Positions 28,805 to 39,613 of a stretch of DNA of 41,522 bases are shown here, one piece after another. The translations under genes and the position numbers were made by a program. The notes below the pieces were generated by a model that was not told the DNA's origin, searched no databases, and saw only the letters and a program-made list of their open reading frames with translations. Source of the DNA: Alphaproteobacteria bacterium (GTDB taxonomy: Bacteria; Pseudomonadota; Alphaproteobacteria; SHVP01); contig JAPYRS010000008.1 of assembly GCA_029936875.1 (NCBI GenBank), positions 1 through 41,522 on the forward strand, written 5' to 3'. Numbering within the stretch: the first letter of the stretch is position 1; each line of letters starts with the position of its first letter.

Positions 28805-31393
28805 ATGTCTGTAGAATTTATGGCCCGGTACAACGCCAAGGAATCTGAAACCCGATGGCAAAAAGCATGGGACAATGCCGGCGCCTTTGCAGCCACGCCT
28901 GATTCCAGCAAGCCGAAATACTACGTCCTCGAAATGTTTCCCTATCCGTCGGGCCGCATTCACATGGGCCATGTCCGGAATTATACGCTCGGCGATGTCG
29001 TCGCCCGTTACAAACGCGCGCAAGGTTTCAATGTGCTCCACCCGATGGGCTGGGACGCATTTGGATTGCCGGCGGAAAATGCCGCCCGGGACCAAAATGT
29101 TCACCCGGCGGAATGGACCTATGCCAACATCGACAACATGCGGGCCGAGCTGAAGACGATGGGCCTGTCGCTCGATTGGGCGCGTGAGATCGCCACCTGT
29201 CACCCAGAGTATTACCGTCATCAACAGCAACTGTTTCTGGAACTGCATGAAGCGGGTCTCGCCTACCGGAAAGAGAGCCAGGTCAATTGGGATCCGGTGG
29301 ACCACACCGTGCTTGCGAACGAGCAGGTTATCGATGGCCGCGGCTGGCGCTCGAATGCCGTCGTAGAGAAGCGGACGCTGAACCAATGGTTCTTCCGGAT
29401 CACCGAATTTGCCGATGATCTATTGGAAACGTTGGAGACCCTCGACCGCTGGCCCGACCGGGTCCGGCTGATGCAGGAGAACTGGATCAACCGGTCTGAG
29501 GGCATGAACATCGCTTTTGACCTGGTCGACCGGTCTGATCAGCTTGAAATCTTCACGACTCGCCACGACACGCTTTTCGGAGCGAGTTTTTGCGCGCTTT
29601 CGCCGGATCACCCGCTGGCCACGGAAATCGCCGCGAGCAACGAAGGCGCCGCTGCCTTTATCGCTGAATGTGCGCAGATGAGCACCAGCGAGGCCGATAT
29701 CGAACGGGCCGAAAAACGGGGTTATGACACCGGTATTCGTGTCCAGCACCCGCTCCGGGAAGGTATCGAGCTGCCGGTCTATATCGCCAACTTCGTTTTG
29801 ATGGAGTACGGCACCGGGGCGATTTTTGGCTGCCCGGCCCATGACAAACGGGATCTCGAATTCGCCCGCAAATACGATCTCTCCGTAATACCTGTGGTTG
29901 CACCAGATGACGCCGATCCGGCAACGTTTTCGATCGGTGACGAGCCCTATCTCGGACCTGGCCGGATGGTGAATTCCGACTTTCTCGACGGCCTTTCGGT
30001 CGACGATGCCAAGGAATCGGTGGCGCTCCGGCTTGAGGGCGAGAGCCGGGGCGAGCGGAAAATTCAGTTCCGCCTGCGCGACTGGGGCGTATCGCGGCAA
30101 CGCTACTGGGGCTGCCCGATCCCAATGATTCATTGCCCGGATTGCGGCATCGTGCCGGTGCCCAAAGAAAACCTGCCGGTGATTTTGCCGGACGACGTCA
30201 CGTTCGATATTCCCGGCAATCCGCTTGAACGTCATGACAACTGGAACAATGTCGCCTGTCCCAAGTGCGGTGCGGACGCGAAACGGGAAACCGACACCCT
30301 CGACACCTTTGTTGATTCGAGCTGGTACTTTGCCCGTTTCTGCAGCGCCCGCGCCGACGAGCCGGTGACAAAGTCCGACGTCGATTACTGGCTGCCGGTT
30401 GATCAATATATTGGTGGCATCGAACACGCGATTTTGCATCTGCTCTATTCCCGATTTTTTATGCGGGCGATGAAACAAAGCGGCCATGTCGACGTGAAGG
30501 AGCCGTTCGCCGGATTGTTCACGCAAGGCATGGTCTGCCACGAGACCTACCGCGACGCCGACGGCAAATGGCTCTATCCAACTGAGATTCGTTTCGAGGA
30601 CGACGGCGCTGCATTTGAGTTGGACGGCGGCGGCAGGGTCACGATCGGGCGATCCGAATCGATGAGCAAATCGAAAAAGAATGTGGTCGACCCGGGTTCG
30701 ATTATTGGTCACTACGGCGCCGACACCGCGCGCTGGTTCATGTTGTCTGATAGTCCGCCCGGTCGAGATCTCGAATGGACCGAGCAGGGCGTTCAAGGGG
30801 CGTGGCGGTTCCTGAATCGTCTATGGCGGATCGTTACGGAAGTTGCCGGCGACATTGCCGCCAAGGGATCGCCGAAGCCCGACATTGACGCCGACAAAAA
30901 TGCCGACTGCATCTTAATCCTGCGTGAGCGTCATAAGACAATTTCCGGCGTCACCTCCGATATCGAAAGACTTCATTTCAATCGGGCTGTCGCGCGGATT
31001 CGCGAGTTCACGAATCTATTTGAAGAGTTTGATGCCGACGGCGAGGCCGCCGCTTGGGTGCGACGGGAGGCACTGGAGACGATTGTGATTTTGGTCGCGC
31101 CGATGATGCCGCACATTGCCGAGGAGTTATGGCGCTATCTCGGCCACGATGAGATGGTTGTTTTTCAGCCGTGGCCGAAATTTGATTCAGGCCTAGCGGC
31201 TGATGAATCGGTGACCATCGCGGTCCAGGTGGCAGGAAAACTGCGGGCGACAATCGAAGTTGGACTTGATACGGCTTCTGACATTGTCGAAGAAATAGCG
31301 TTGGCCGATCAGAATGTTTTGCGTGCAATTGGGGAGAAGACGGTTCGCAAAGTGATCGTTGTTCCAAACCGGATTGTGAATGTTGTGCTCTAG
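28805..31393 (+). CDS. leuS: Leucyl-tRNA synthetase
   Basis: 862 aa; [28 protein letters not shown] (HIGH region), [12 protein letters not shown] (KMSKS region), editing-domain segments. Confidence 0.98.
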   Translation: MSVEFMARYNAKESETRWQKAWDNAGAFAATPDSSKPKYYVLEMFPYPSGRIHMGHVRNYTLGDVVARYKRAQGFNVLHPMGWDAFGLPAENAARDQNVHPAEWTYANIDNMRAELKTMGLSLDWAREIATCHPEYYRHQQQLFLELHEAGLAYRKESQVNWDPVDHTVLANEQVIDGRGWRSNAVVEKRTLNQWFFRITEFADDLLETLETLDRWPDRVRLMQENWINRSEGMNIAFDLVDRSDQLEIFTTRHDTLFGASFCALSPDHPLATEIAASNEGAAAFIAECAQMSTSEADIERAEKRGYDTGIRVQHPLREGIELPVYIANFVLMEYGTGAIFGCPAHDKRDLEFARKYDLSVIPVVAPDDADPATFSIGDEPYLGPGRMVNSDFLDGLSVDDAKESVALRLEGESRGERKIQFRLRDWGVSRQRYWGCPIPMIHCPDCGIVPVPKENLPVILPDDVTFDIPGNPLERHDNWNNVACPKCGADAKRETDTLDTFVDSSWYFARFCSARADEPVTKSDVDYWLPVDQYIGGIEHAILHLLYSRFFMRAMKQSGHVDVKEPFAGLFTQGMVCHETYRDADGKWLYPTEIRFEDDGAAFELDGGGRVTIGRSESMSKSKKNVVDPGSIIGHYGADTARWFMLSDSPPGRDLEWTEQGVQGAWRFLNRLWRIVTEVAGDIAAKGSPKPDIDADKNADCILILRERHKTISGVTSDIERLHFNRAVARIREFTNLFEEFDADGEAAAWVRREALETIVILVAPMMPHIAEELWRYLGHDEMVVFQPWPKFDSGLAADESVTIAVQVAGKLRATIEVGLDTASDIVEEIALADQNVLRAIGEKTVRKVIVVPNRIVNVVL

Positions 31394-31919
31394 CGGCATT
31401 AGGTTCCTGAAAAGGGCGGCGCCATTACTTGCCCTCATGGCGGCGCTGGCAGCTTGCGGGTTTCAACCGCTTTACGGCCGCATCGCCGATAGCGAACGCG
31501 GGTTAAAACATCTGGCGGCGATCGAAGTGTTGCCGCTGCCGGAGCGGCTCGGGCAAATTCTTTACAATGAATTGCGGGATCGTTTGACGCCAAGAGGCGT
31601 TCCCCGAAGCCCGGCCTACAAATTGTCGTTGGCGGTTTCACTCTCGAGAGTGGGCCTTTCGGTTGAGCGGGACGAAAGCGCGACGCGTATCAACCTGACG
31701 GTTCGGGTACACTATGTTCTGACAAACACCGAAACCGGCAAGACGCTTACCGACGGAACCGCACGTACCGTTGCCGCGTTTAACGTCGTGCAATCAGAGT
31801 TTGCCAATATCGCCGCCGAGAAGGATGCCGAAGCACGCGCCGCACGTGATATCAGCAACGAAATTCGGACCCGTCTCGGCGTTTATTTTTCCCAGGTTGC
31901 CAACCCCGGGCCTCGTTAA
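31380..31919 (+). CDS. lptE: LPS assembly lipoprotein LptE
   Basis: 179 aa; lipobox [17 protein letters not shown]; located between leuS and holA as in many proteobacteria. Confidence 0.9.
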   Translation: MLCSSGIRFLKRAAPLLALMAALAACGFQPLYGRIADSERGLKHLAAIEVLPLPERLGQILYNELRDRLTPRGVPRSPAYKLSLAVSLSRVGLSVERDESATRINLTVRVHYVLTNTETGKTLTDGTARTVAAFNVVQSEFANIAAEKDAEARAARDISNEIRTRLGVYFSQVANPGPR

Positions 31920-32081
31920 GCCGGTGCCGCAAGATATTCAATACAAGCCACCGGTGGAAATTAAGGCGGCGGATCCTTTTCAAAAATGTTTCCGCTGTTT
32001 TGCGCCGCCATATTTCTTTTGTGGGGAGCAGGTGGCGCTCGAAACTTTTGATGTTAGCGTCGTCCGCCGGGGAATGAGCGC

Positions 32082-33104
32082 GTGAAAATTACCGCGCGCC
32101 AGATCGATGGGTTTCTTCGAAATCCGCCGGCCGAGTTGCGCGGGGTTTTGTTTTACGGACCCGACGTCGGTCTGGTTCGCGAACGGAGCCAAATTTTTTC
32201 TGCGTTATTTGTTGAGGACCCAAAAGACCCGTTTCGTCATGTTGATCTTGAGGGCAAAGATATCGTTAAAGACCCGGCACGACTTGCCGATGAATCCGCG
32301 GCGATCGCGTTTGGCGGCGGGCGGCGGGTAATTCTCCTGCGCGACGGCAAGGACGATCTCGCAGAGGCGGTTGGTGATCATCTCGAATCCGGCCTCGGCG
32401 ACGCGATGGTCATTACCATCGCTGGGGACCTTGCACCGCGTTCGGCGTTGAGGCGAACCTTTGAAGGTGCCGACTTTGGTGCGGCCGTACCCTGTTACGC
32501 CGACGAAAACGAATCGCTTTCGCAACTTGCGATCAGCGTGTTGCGAGAAGCCGGGCTCGAAATCGAACGGGACGCCCTCAGCCGGTTGGTTTTTCAATTA
32601 GGGGTTGATCGGCGCGTCTCGCGGCAAGAGGTCACCAAGCTCGCCTTGTTCAAGGGCAACGGGCCCGGGACCATTACCATCGCCGACGTTGATGAAGTGA
32701 TTGGTGATGCCGCCGCGCACAGTCTCGATGACATCGCCCTTGCGACAGCGTCTGGATCCCTGGCGACGCTGGATACCTGCCTAGCCAGATCGTTTCGGGA
32801 AGGCAACGAAAGTATTGCCGTGCTTCGCGCCGTGTCCCGGCATTTCCAGAAACTGCATCTTGCTGGTGGTTATCGGGATCACGGCATGGACGAAACATCG
32901 GCCATGAAAAAGCTTCGGCCGCCGGTGTTTTTTAAACGAACGTCGGCTTTTTCACGGCAAATGCGGCAATGGCGGGGAGCGCGGCTGGAGCGCGCCATGA
33001 CCATTATTTCGGATGCGGAACGAGAGTGCAAGATGACCGGCGCTCCAACCGACGAAATTTGCAGCCGGGCTTTATTTCAGGTCGCGCGAGCAGCACAAAG
33101 GTAG
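32082..33104 (+). CDS. holA: DNA polymerase III subunit delta
   Basis: 340 aa; GVLFYGPDVGLVRERSQIFSALFVEDPKDPF, VLRAVSRHFQKLHLAGGYRDHGMDETSAMKKLRPPVFFKRTSAF. Confidence 0.93.
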   Translation: MKITARQIDGFLRNPPAELRGVLFYGPDVGLVRERSQIFSALFVEDPKDPFRHVDLEGKDIVKDPARLADESAAIAFGGGRRVILLRDGKDDLAEAVGDHLESGLGDAMVITIAGDLAPRSALRRTFEGADFGAAVPCYADENESLSQLAISVLREAGLEIERDALSRLVFQLGVDRRVSRQEVTKLALFKGNGPGTITIADVDEVIGDAAAHSLDDIALATASGSLATLDTCLARSFREGNESIAVLRAVSRHFQKLHLAGGYRDHGMDETSAMKKLRPPVFFKRTSAFSRQMRQWRGARLERAMTIISDAERECKMTGAPTDEICSRALFQVARAAQR

Positions 33105-33150
33105 GGATTTCAGCCGTATTTCGGTGTCGTTTCGAGACCGGAACGAAATT

Positions 33151-34050
33151 CTATTCGTCGCCAGATCCAACGTTGTGAATCAGGCGGCGGCATAAATCAT
33201 CGAGCTGTTCAAGGGCGGTATATTTGATTTTGATCCAGCCGGCCTTTTCGCCGCGGTGATGAATTTCTACCGGCAAACCGACGGCATGGCTTAAGTCAAA
33301 CTCGAGTGCGGCGGTATCCGGGTCTTTTTCCGGTTTTTGACCCGGAGCGTGTTTTCGCTGCCGGGCGATCTTTTCGACAGCGCGAACGGTGAGGTCGGTT
33401 TTCAAAATTTGTTTCGCTACCGCAACAGGATCTTCCACAGATAGAAGCGCCCGACCATGTCCGGCCGTGAGACGTCCGTCGGCAAGCATCTCGCGGGCTT
33501 CCTCCGGAAGGTTGAGCAGGCGAAGCGTGTTGGCGATATGGCTGCGGCTCCGGCCGACGAGCCTGCCGAGGTTTTCCTGGGTGTGTTCAAACTGGTCGAT
33601 CAGGCGGCGGTAGCCTTCTGCCTCTTCGATCGGTGACAGGTCCTGGCGCTGGACGTTTTCGACGATCGCAACTTCGAGCGATTGTGAGTCGGTCAGATCC
33701 TTGATGATGACCGAAACTTGCGTCAGCTGCGCTGCTTGGGCGGCCCGCCAGCGGCGTTCGCCGGCGATGATTTCATAACACTCGTCGGCGTCGGTGCCGG
33801 TGCTGCGAACCAGAATGGGTTGCAAGATTCCGTGTTCGCGAATCGACTGAACCAGGCTGTCGAGGGCGTCTGCATCAAACCGATGGCGCGGCTGGAATTG
33901 TCCCGGCGACAAATATTCGATCGGTACGTCGCGAGCGGCGCGCATGCGATCGAGCGTCGAATAATTTTCTTCCTGATCGCCCAGCAGGGCAGACAGGCCC
34001 CGGCCCAAACCTTTGCGCCCACCGTCTTCGGCCATCGATACCTCCGTCAT
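33151..34050 (-). CDS. parB: Chromosome partitioning protein ParB
   Basis: 299 aa; GRKGLGRGLSALLGD, GILQPILVRSTG...YEIIAGERRWRAAQAA, IVENVQRQDLSPIEEAEGYRRLIDQF. Confidence 0.97.
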   Translation of the reverse strand: MTEVSMAEDGGRKGLGRGLSALLGDQEENYSTLDRMRAARDVPIEYLSPGQFQPRHRFDADALDSLVQSIREHGILQPILVRSTGTDADECYEIIAGERRWRAAQAAQLTQVSVIIKDLTDSQSLEVAIVENVQRQDLSPIEEAEGYRRLIDQFEHTQENLGRLVGRSRSHIANTLRLLNLPEEAREMLADGRLTAGHGRALLSVEDPVAVAKQILKTDLTVRAVEKIARQRKHAPGQKPEKDPDTAALEFDLSHAVGLPVEIHHRGEKAGWIKIKYTALEQLDDLCRRLIHNVGSGDE

Positions 34051-34856
34051 GCTGCGAGCGCCGCCTGCTCTCGCACCAGAAATTCACGGGCGAGCGCCAT
34101 GTAAGCAAGGCTTCCCGCGCAGCGATGGTCATAGACCAATGCCGGTTTGCCATGCGATGGCGCCTCTGAAACCCGCACGTTTCTTGGAATTACCGTCTTG
34201 AACACTTTGTCGCCGAGAACGCCGCGGGCATCGGCGGCGACCTGTTCAGACAATTTATTGCGCTTGTCGAACATGGTCAGGACGACGCCTTCGAGCTCAA
34301 GCTCGGGGTTGTAGCTTTTCTTGATTCGTTCAACCGTTTTGAGCAACTGGCTCAAACCCTCAAGCGCAAAAAACTCGCATTGAAGCGGAACGATCAGCGC
34401 GTCGGCGGCGGTCAACGCATTCAGCGTGAGCAGGCCGAGCGCCGGCGGACAATCGATCAGAACATAATCGTGCGGATCATTCTGGTAGCCGGCAAGTGCG
34501 TCGCGAAGGCGATAGCCGCGACGATCTATGTCGATCAGCTCAAGTTCCGCGCCGAGCAGATCGACCGTTGATGGAATTACGTCAAGGCCCGGGATCCGCG
34601 ATGCCTCGACCGCTTCGCCGACCGAAGCCGCGCCGAGGATGACATCATAGGAATTCGGCGTCCGCCGCGCCTTGTCGATTCCAAGACCTGTCGAGGCATT
34701 ACCCTGCGGATCGAGATCGATAACAAGAACCCTGCGTCCGACCGCGGCAAGTGCGGTGGCGAGATTAATTGTCGTCGTGGTTTTGCCGACCCCGCCTTTT
34801 TGGTTCGATACCGAAAAGACCCTCCGCTTTGGTGCATTAATTTCTAAATCAGACAT
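34047..34856 (-). CDS. parA: Chromosome partitioning ATPase ParA (Soj)
   Basis: 269 aa; SNQKGGVGKTTTTINLATALAAVGRRVLVIDLDPQGNASTGLGI; 4-nt overlap with parB. Confidence 0.97.
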   Translation of the reverse strand: MSDLEINAPKRRVFSVSNQKGGVGKTTTTINLATALAAVGRRVLVIDLDPQGNASTGLGIDKARRTPNSYDVILGAASVGEAVEASRIPGLDVIPSTVDLLGAELELIDIDRRGYRLRDALAGYQNDPHDYVLIDCPPALGLLTLNALTAADALIVPLQCEFFALEGLSQLLKTVERIKKSYNPELELEGVVLTMFDKRNKLSEQVAADARGVLGDKVFKTVIPRNVRVSEAPSHGKPALVYDHRCAGSLAYMALAREFLVREQAALAA

Positions 34857-35469
34857 CGCCCATTACCTCCACCCTCAGTACGCAACTTCCCGGCTCACTG
34901 ATACTTTCGGTTCGATGCGTCTTTAGTCTCCAATATTTACCCGCATCGGTCAATTCGGGATCAATATTTTGAGATTTGAGGAAAAGGCAAATGCCATTTT
35001 GGGCAAGATGCGGTCGCGAATGAGATATTAATTTAGGCAACGGGGCGATGGCGCGGGCGGTAATTACGTCGGCCGAGATCGGGTCCAGGTCCTCGACCCG
35101 GGCGTTATGAATTTCAACGTCAAGTTCGGCAAGCCGAGCGGCCTCCTGCAGGAATGCGCATTTTTTCGCGCTCGATTCGACCAGGTGCTGCGTACCGACG
35201 CCCATTGCCGCCGTGATCAACCCCGGAAAACCAGCGCCTGAACCAATATCGAGCCACGTCTTCGCCGCTGGTGGCGCCAATGGCATGAGCTGAGCCGAGT
35301 CGAGAACGTGGCGGCGCCACGGGTCGCGGAGGGAGGATTTCCCAACCAGGTTGATGCGTTGCTGCCAGACCAAAAGCAGATCGAGGATCACCGAAATACG
35401 TTCGACGACCTGATCGCTGACGCCGGTCGTGGCTTGAAATTCCGATGACGTCATCGGCGGTAATTCCAT
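34849..35469 (-). CDS. rsmG: 16S rRNA (guanine527-N7)-methyltransferase
   Basis: WRRHVLDSAQLMPLAPPAAKTWLDIGSGAGFPGLITAAMG; start placed at ATG 35469. The ORF-track GTG start at 35493 falls inside a parS-like site. Confidence 0.92.
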   Translation of the reverse strand: MELPPMTSSEFQATTGVSDQVVERISVILDLLLVWQQRINLVGKSSLRDPWRRHVLDSAQLMPLAPPAAKTWLDIGSGAGFPGLITAAMGVGTQHLVESSAKKCAFLQEAARLAELDVEIHNARVEDLDPISADVITARAIAPLPKLISHSRPHLAQNGICLFLKSQNIDPELTDAGKYWRLKTHRTESISEPGSCVLRVEVMGDV

Positions 35470-35485
35470 GTTTTGGATCCGCCCC

Positions 35486-35501
35486 TGTTTCACGTGAAAC
35501 G
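35486..35501. promoter_or_regulatory. parS-like site 1 (tgtttcacgtgaaacg)
   Basis: 15 of 16 bases match the recalled consensus TGTTTCACGTGAAACA; lies between mnmG and rsmG. Confidence 0.88.
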
Positions 35502-35504
35502 TTA

Positions 35505-37442
35505 TTACGTCTGGGCCGCGGTTTTCTGAGGTTTTTGGCCAGCGTTTTTATTGGTGCTTGCCCCGGATCTCGTGCTGCCATTTCGGACATGGCCGAGCAA
35601 CGCGGTCAACGCCGCCGGCGTTACGCCTGAAATGCGGGCGGCTGCGGCAAGGCTATGCGGGCGATGCGATTCAAGTTTACTGCGCACTTCGTTGGAAAGT
35701 CCGCCGACCTCACTGAAATCGAGGTCGTCGGGCAGCAGCAAATTCTCATCGCGCCGGAAGGCAGCTATGTCGGCTGCCTGCCGTCCCAGGTACCCGGCGT
35801 AATGGGCATCGCATTTCAAGGTCTCGGCGACAGCTAATTCAACACCTTGCAATTCCGGCCATAATTCCGCGAGGTCTGCGATAGCGACGTCGGCATAGCT
35901 CAGTACCTCCACGGCACTGCGGCGGCGGCCATCGGCGCTGGCTTTTATTCCAACAGATTTCAGTTGGTCCGGGGTCGCCGTCAGGTCCCGCATCATTGCC
36001 GTCGTCTGATTGATTTTCGCGAGGCGCTCCGCAAACCAGGTGGCGCGCTCGGCGCCGACACAGCCGACCCCTACACCGATGGGGGTGAGCCGCCGGTCGG
36101 CATTATCGGCCCGCAACGACAGCCGAAATTCGGCCCTGGACGTGAACATGCGATAGGGCTCGCTGATTCCTTTGGTGACGAGATCATCAATAAGGACACC
36201 AATGTAACCGTCAGCCCGGTCGAGAATTACAGGCCGGCTGCGGCCGAGGGCGGCGTTGAGCCCGGCCATCAGCCCCTGGGCGGCGGCCTCTTCATAACCG
36301 GTCGTGCCATTGATCTGCCCGGCGAGGTAGAGACCCGGGAGCCGGCGCGTCTCGAGCGTCGGGTCGAGCTCGCGCGGATCGACATGGTCGTATTCGATCG
36401 CGTATCCCGGCTTGATGATCCTGGCTTCTTCAAGGCCCGGAATGGTGCGCAGAAATTCGCGCTGCACGTCTTCCGGCATCGACGTCGAAATGCCGTTCGG
36501 ATAGACGGTGGTGTCGTCGAGACCCTCCGGCTCGAGAAATATCTGGTGGCTGGTCCGATCGGCAAAACGGACGACTTTATCCTCAATAGAAGGACAGTAT
36601 CGAGGGCCTTTACTGTCGATTTGGCCCGAATACATGGGCGATCGGTACAGATTGGCCCGAAGGATGTCGTGTCCGGCCTCATTTGTGCCTGTTATATGAC
36701 AGAGAATCTGTCTTATTTTAACCTCAGTTGTTAAGTTACTGAAGAAAAACGGCGATTCATCCCCATTTTGGGTGCTAGTTTTGTACCATTTTATGGTATT
36801 TCCGTCGATTCTGGGTGGTGTACCGGTTTTCAGCCTCCCGAGCTGGAATCCAGCGTTCTCAAGCGTTGCGGACAGGCCGTGGGACGCGTCCTCACCGATG
36901 CGGCCGGCTGGGATCTGCTTCTCACCGATGTGGATCAGGCCCCTTAAGAAGGTCCCGGTGGTCAGGACAACGGCGGCGGTTTTAATTACAACCTGGCCGG
37001 AAAGAATTACGCCGCTGACGAGGCCGGCGTTAAATTCAATGTCATCGACTTCGGCTGCGCAAATCTGCAGATTGACCTGTCGCGCTAACTGGCCCTGAAT
37101 TGACGCCTTGTAAAGCTTGCGATCCGCCTGCGCCCGGGGGCCCCGAACGGCGGGGCCTTTCCTGCGATTCAGTAGTCTGAATTGAATGCCGGCATCATCT
37201 GCGGCGCGGCCCATGATCCCGTCAAGGGCATCGATTTCCCGGACAATGTGGCCTTTTCCGATACCGCCAATGGCCGGATTGCACGACATTTCGCCGATTG
37301 TCTCAAGGCGGTGGGTGACCAGCAGCGTATTGGCGCCGGTTCGCGCAGCCGCCGCGGCCGCCTCACAACCAGCATGGCCACCGCCGACAACGATGACATC
37401 GAAAGTTTTTTCACTGGCCTGTTCGGGGGAAATCGAGTTCAT
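35505..37442 (-). CDS. mnmG: tRNA uridine-5-carboxymethylaminomethyl modification enzyme MnmG
   Basis: 645 aa; [55 protein letters not shown]. Confidence 0.98.
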   Translation of the reverse strand: MNSISPEQASEKTFDVIVVGGGHAGCEAAAAAARTGANTLLVTHRLETIGEMSCNPAIGGIGKGHIVREIDALDGIMGRAADDAGIQFRLLNRRKGPAVRGPRAQADRKLYKASIQGQLARQVNLQICAAEVDDIEFNAGLVSGVILSGQVVIKTAAVVLTTGTFLRGLIHIGEKQIPAGRIGEDASHGLSATLENAGFQLGRLKTGTPPRIDGNTIKWYKTSTQNGDESPFFFSNLTTEVKIRQILCHITGTNEAGHDILRANLYRSPMYSGQIDSKGPRYCPSIEDKVVRFADRTSHQIFLEPEGLDDTTVYPNGISTSMPEDVQREFLRTIPGLEEARIIKPGYAIEYDHVDPRELDPTLETRRLPGLYLAGQINGTTGYEEAAAQGLMAGLNAALGRSRPVILDRADGYIGVLIDDLVTKGISEPYRMFTSRAEFRLSLRADNADRRLTPIGVGVGCVGAERATWFAERLAKINQTTAMMRDLTATPDQLKSVGIKASADGRRRSAVEVLSYADVAIADLAELWPELQGVELAVAETLKCDAHYAGYLGRQAADIAAFRRDENLLLPDDLDFSEVGGLSNEVRSKLESHRPHSLAAAARISGVTPAALTALLGHVRNGSTRSGASTNKNAGQKPQKTAAQT

Positions 37443-37528
37443 GGCGGCGGCAATCTAGGCCTCACTCTGAAACAAGTCAAAGCCGGGGAACAAGTCAAAG
37501 CCATGGATCATGGCAGTTCCTTCTGTGC

Positions 37529-37544
37529 TGTTTCACGTGAAACA
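37529..37544. promoter_or_regulatory. parS site 2 (tgtttcacgtgaaaca)
   Basis: Perfect 16-bp palindrome matching TGTTTCACGTGAAACA, between mnmE and mnmG. Confidence 0.93.
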
Positions 37545-37599
37545 CGGGTAATTTCGTAAGCTGGCCCTCATGCCGAGGTGGCCGTATCGCACCGACAGC

Positions 37600-38949
37600 C
37601 TACTTCCCGATACAGAATTCCGCGAAAATCCGGTCGAGCAGATCTTCAACATCAACGGCGCCGGTTATTCGCCCAAGGCTTCGGACGGCGAGGCGGAGAT
37701 CCTCCGCCAGCACCTCACCCTCGACAGACGCCGCACGATTGAGCGCCTCCACGCAATCTTCAAGCGCCGAGCGATGGCGCGTTCTCGTCAACGCCGGCGT
37801 GGCGGCAGCACCGGAAAATGATTCTTCCGCGGCGCCCGTAATCCCAGCCAGCAGATCGTCAATACCAGTGCCCTGCACCGCTGAAACCGCGACAGTGCCG
37901 GAATCGAGAGCCGCGGTTTGCTTGGGCGCGGCGAGATCGACCTTATTGAGGACGGTGATCACGGCCCCAGGGGCCCCTGATTTCTCGACGATGCCCAGCG
38001 TTTCCGGGTCGCGCTTCGGCCATAGGCTCGCGTCAAATACCGCAAGCGTGAGGTCCGCTTTGGCGGCCCGGTCACGTGCGCGCCTGACGCCCTCTTCTTC
38101 CACTTCACTTTCCGCGACTCGAAGCCCAGCGGTATCGGCGAATGTCACGGGGTAACCACCAAGATCGAGATGCACCTCGATGACGTCCCGCGTCGTGCCG
38201 GCGGTTTCGGAAACAATTGCAGCCTCTCGACCTGCGAGGCAATTGAGCAGCGTCGACTTGCCGACGTTGGGCGCACCGACGATGGCGACGTAAAATCCGT
38301 CCCGGAGGCGTTCACCCCGCGACCCATCATCAAGGTGTTGCGCAATCTCAGTGGAAATCGCGTTGATGTCGAAATGGAAATTGGCGTCCAGATCTTCCGG
38401 TAATTCTTCGTCGGGGAAATCGAGCGTGGCCTCGGCATGGGCGAGCAATACTACGAGGCGATCGATCCACATCCGATACAAATTTCCGAGCTTGCCATCG
38501 AGTTGCCGCACAGCCTGGCGCCGCTGCGCCTTGGTTTCTGCATCAATCAGATCGGCGACCGCTTCGGCCTGGGTAAGATCGAATTTTCCATGTTCAAAGG
38601 CACGTCGAGTGAATTCGCCGGGTTCAGCCAAACGGAGACCGTCCAATCTAGCGAGCGAACCGATAACGGCAGCAATAACCCCACTCCCACCATGGAGATG
38701 TAGCTCGGCGACGTCCTCTCCCGTGGCGCTGTCCGGCGCCGCAAAAAAAAGCGTAAGACATTGGTCGATTTGTTCGCCTGATTTGGGATCCCTCAGCCAG
38801 CAATAATTCGCCGTCCGAATTGGCGCGGCCGAACCACCAAAAGTTTCCAACGCAAATTTTGCGTTTGGCCCGGAGATGCGAACAATCGCAATCCCAGCGC
38901 GGCCGACGCCGGTCGACAGCGCAAAAATCGTATCGGAATCGGAAGGAAT
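37600..38949 (-). CDS. mnmE: tRNA modification GTPase MnmE (start probably non-canonical ATT)
   Basis: GAPNVGKSTLLNCLAGREAAIVSETAGTTRDVIEV G domain and C-terminal FCIGK. The conserved N-terminus SDTIFALSTGVGRAGIAIVRISGPNA is encoded upstream of the ORF-track start (TTG at 38850). Confidence 0.93.
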   Translation of the reverse strand: MPSDSDTIFALSTGVGRAGIAIVRISGPNAKFALETFGGSAAPIRTANYCWLRDPKSGEQIDQCLTLFFAAPDSATGEDVAELHLHGGSGVIAAVIGSLARLDGLRLAEPGEFTRRAFEHGKFDLTQAEAVADLIDAETKAQRRQAVRQLDGKLGNLYRMWIDRLVVLLAHAEATLDFPDEELPEDLDANFHFDINAISTEIAQHLDDGSRGERLRDGFYVAIVGAPNVGKSTLLNCLAGREAAIVSETAGTTRDVIEVHLDLGGYPVTFADTAGLRVAESEVEEEGVRRARDRAAKADLTLAVFDASLWPKRDPETLGIVEKSGAPGAVITVLNKVDLAAPKQTAALDSGTVAVSAVQGTGIDDLLAGITGAAEESFSGAAATPALTRTRHRSALEDCVEALNRAASVEGEVLAEDLRLAVRSLGRITGAVDVEDLLDRIFAEFCIGK

Positions 38950-38950
38950 G

Positions 38951-39334
38951 TCAGTCGTCTGCCGCCCCCGCCATTAGATCTTCCGGGCGGCGAAACTCCG
39001 GCTGCAACATCAACCGCTTCACCCGGCCGCCTTCGACCAAATGTGTCTGCAGAATCTCATCGACATCGGCCTCATTCTTATAGGTGTACCAGACGCCCTC
39101 CGGGTAGATCACCATCGTTGGTCCGAGTTCGCACCGATCAAGGCAGAGCGACTGGTTGATCCGGGTCGTGCGAAGTTTCAATTCTTTGGCGCGTGTCTTC
39201 ATATAGTCGCGTAAGCCCATCGACCCCTTCGCCTTGCAACAGCCGCGGATATGGCCGTCTTCGCGCTCATTCACACAACAGAAGACATGGCGCGAATAAT
39301 AAGGTTCAGGCGTCTCGGCATTTTCACTCATCAC
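38951..39334 (-). CDS. Thioredoxin-like [2Fe-2S] ferredoxin domain protein
   Basis: 127 aa; YYSRHVFCCVNEREDGHIRGCCKAKGS, TTRINQSLCLDRCELGPTMVIYPEGVWY; cysteine spacing typical of the (2Fe-2S) thioredoxin-like fold. Confidence 0.85.
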   Translation of the reverse strand: MMSENAETPEPYYSRHVFCCVNEREDGHIRGCCKAKGSMGLRDYMKTRAKELKLRTTRINQSLCLDRCELGPTMVIYPEGVWYTYKNEADVDEILQTHLVEGGRVKRLMLQPEFRRPEDLMAGAADD

Positions 39335-39379
39335 TACAAATCCATTCTATTTTTTTTCGCCCGTTTATCTTTGATCACT

Positions 39380-39613
39380 CTATTTGTCGTCCTTGGCCTT
39401 TTGCCAAAACGATTGCATCATCTGTTGCCAGTTGTCGGCGCCAAAGGGCATCCACATCTTCATCAACGCCTCTGGTTCGAGATCGGCGATGCCTGCCTGA
39501 ACACGATCCTTCACCTGCTCCAGCATTTCCTTTTGAATCGCAGACACATCCGGCATTCCAAAAAACGAACGCGCCTCTTCCGGCGTGCATTCAATGTTCA
39601 CAGAAATCTTCAT
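39380..39613 (-). CDS. Small conserved protein (DUF6489-like)
   Basis: 77 aa; MKISVNIECTPEEARSFFGMPDVSAIQKEMLEQVKDRVQ...ALMKMWMPFGADNWQQMMQSFWQKAK. Confidence 0.8.
   Translation of the reverse strand: MKISVNIECTPEEARSFFGMPDVSAIQKEMLEQVKDRVQAGIADLEPEALMKMWMPFGADNWQQMMQSFWQKAKDDK

Noticed and set aside
29420-30796. 458-aa ORF on the minus strand opposite leuS
   Set aside because: Entirely antisense to a clear leuS; composition is typical of a shadow ORF in GC-rich DNA, with no recognisable domain.
35964-36734. 256-aa plus-strand ORF inside mnmG
   Set aside because: Antisense to an intact, strongly recognisable mnmG; no domain signal.
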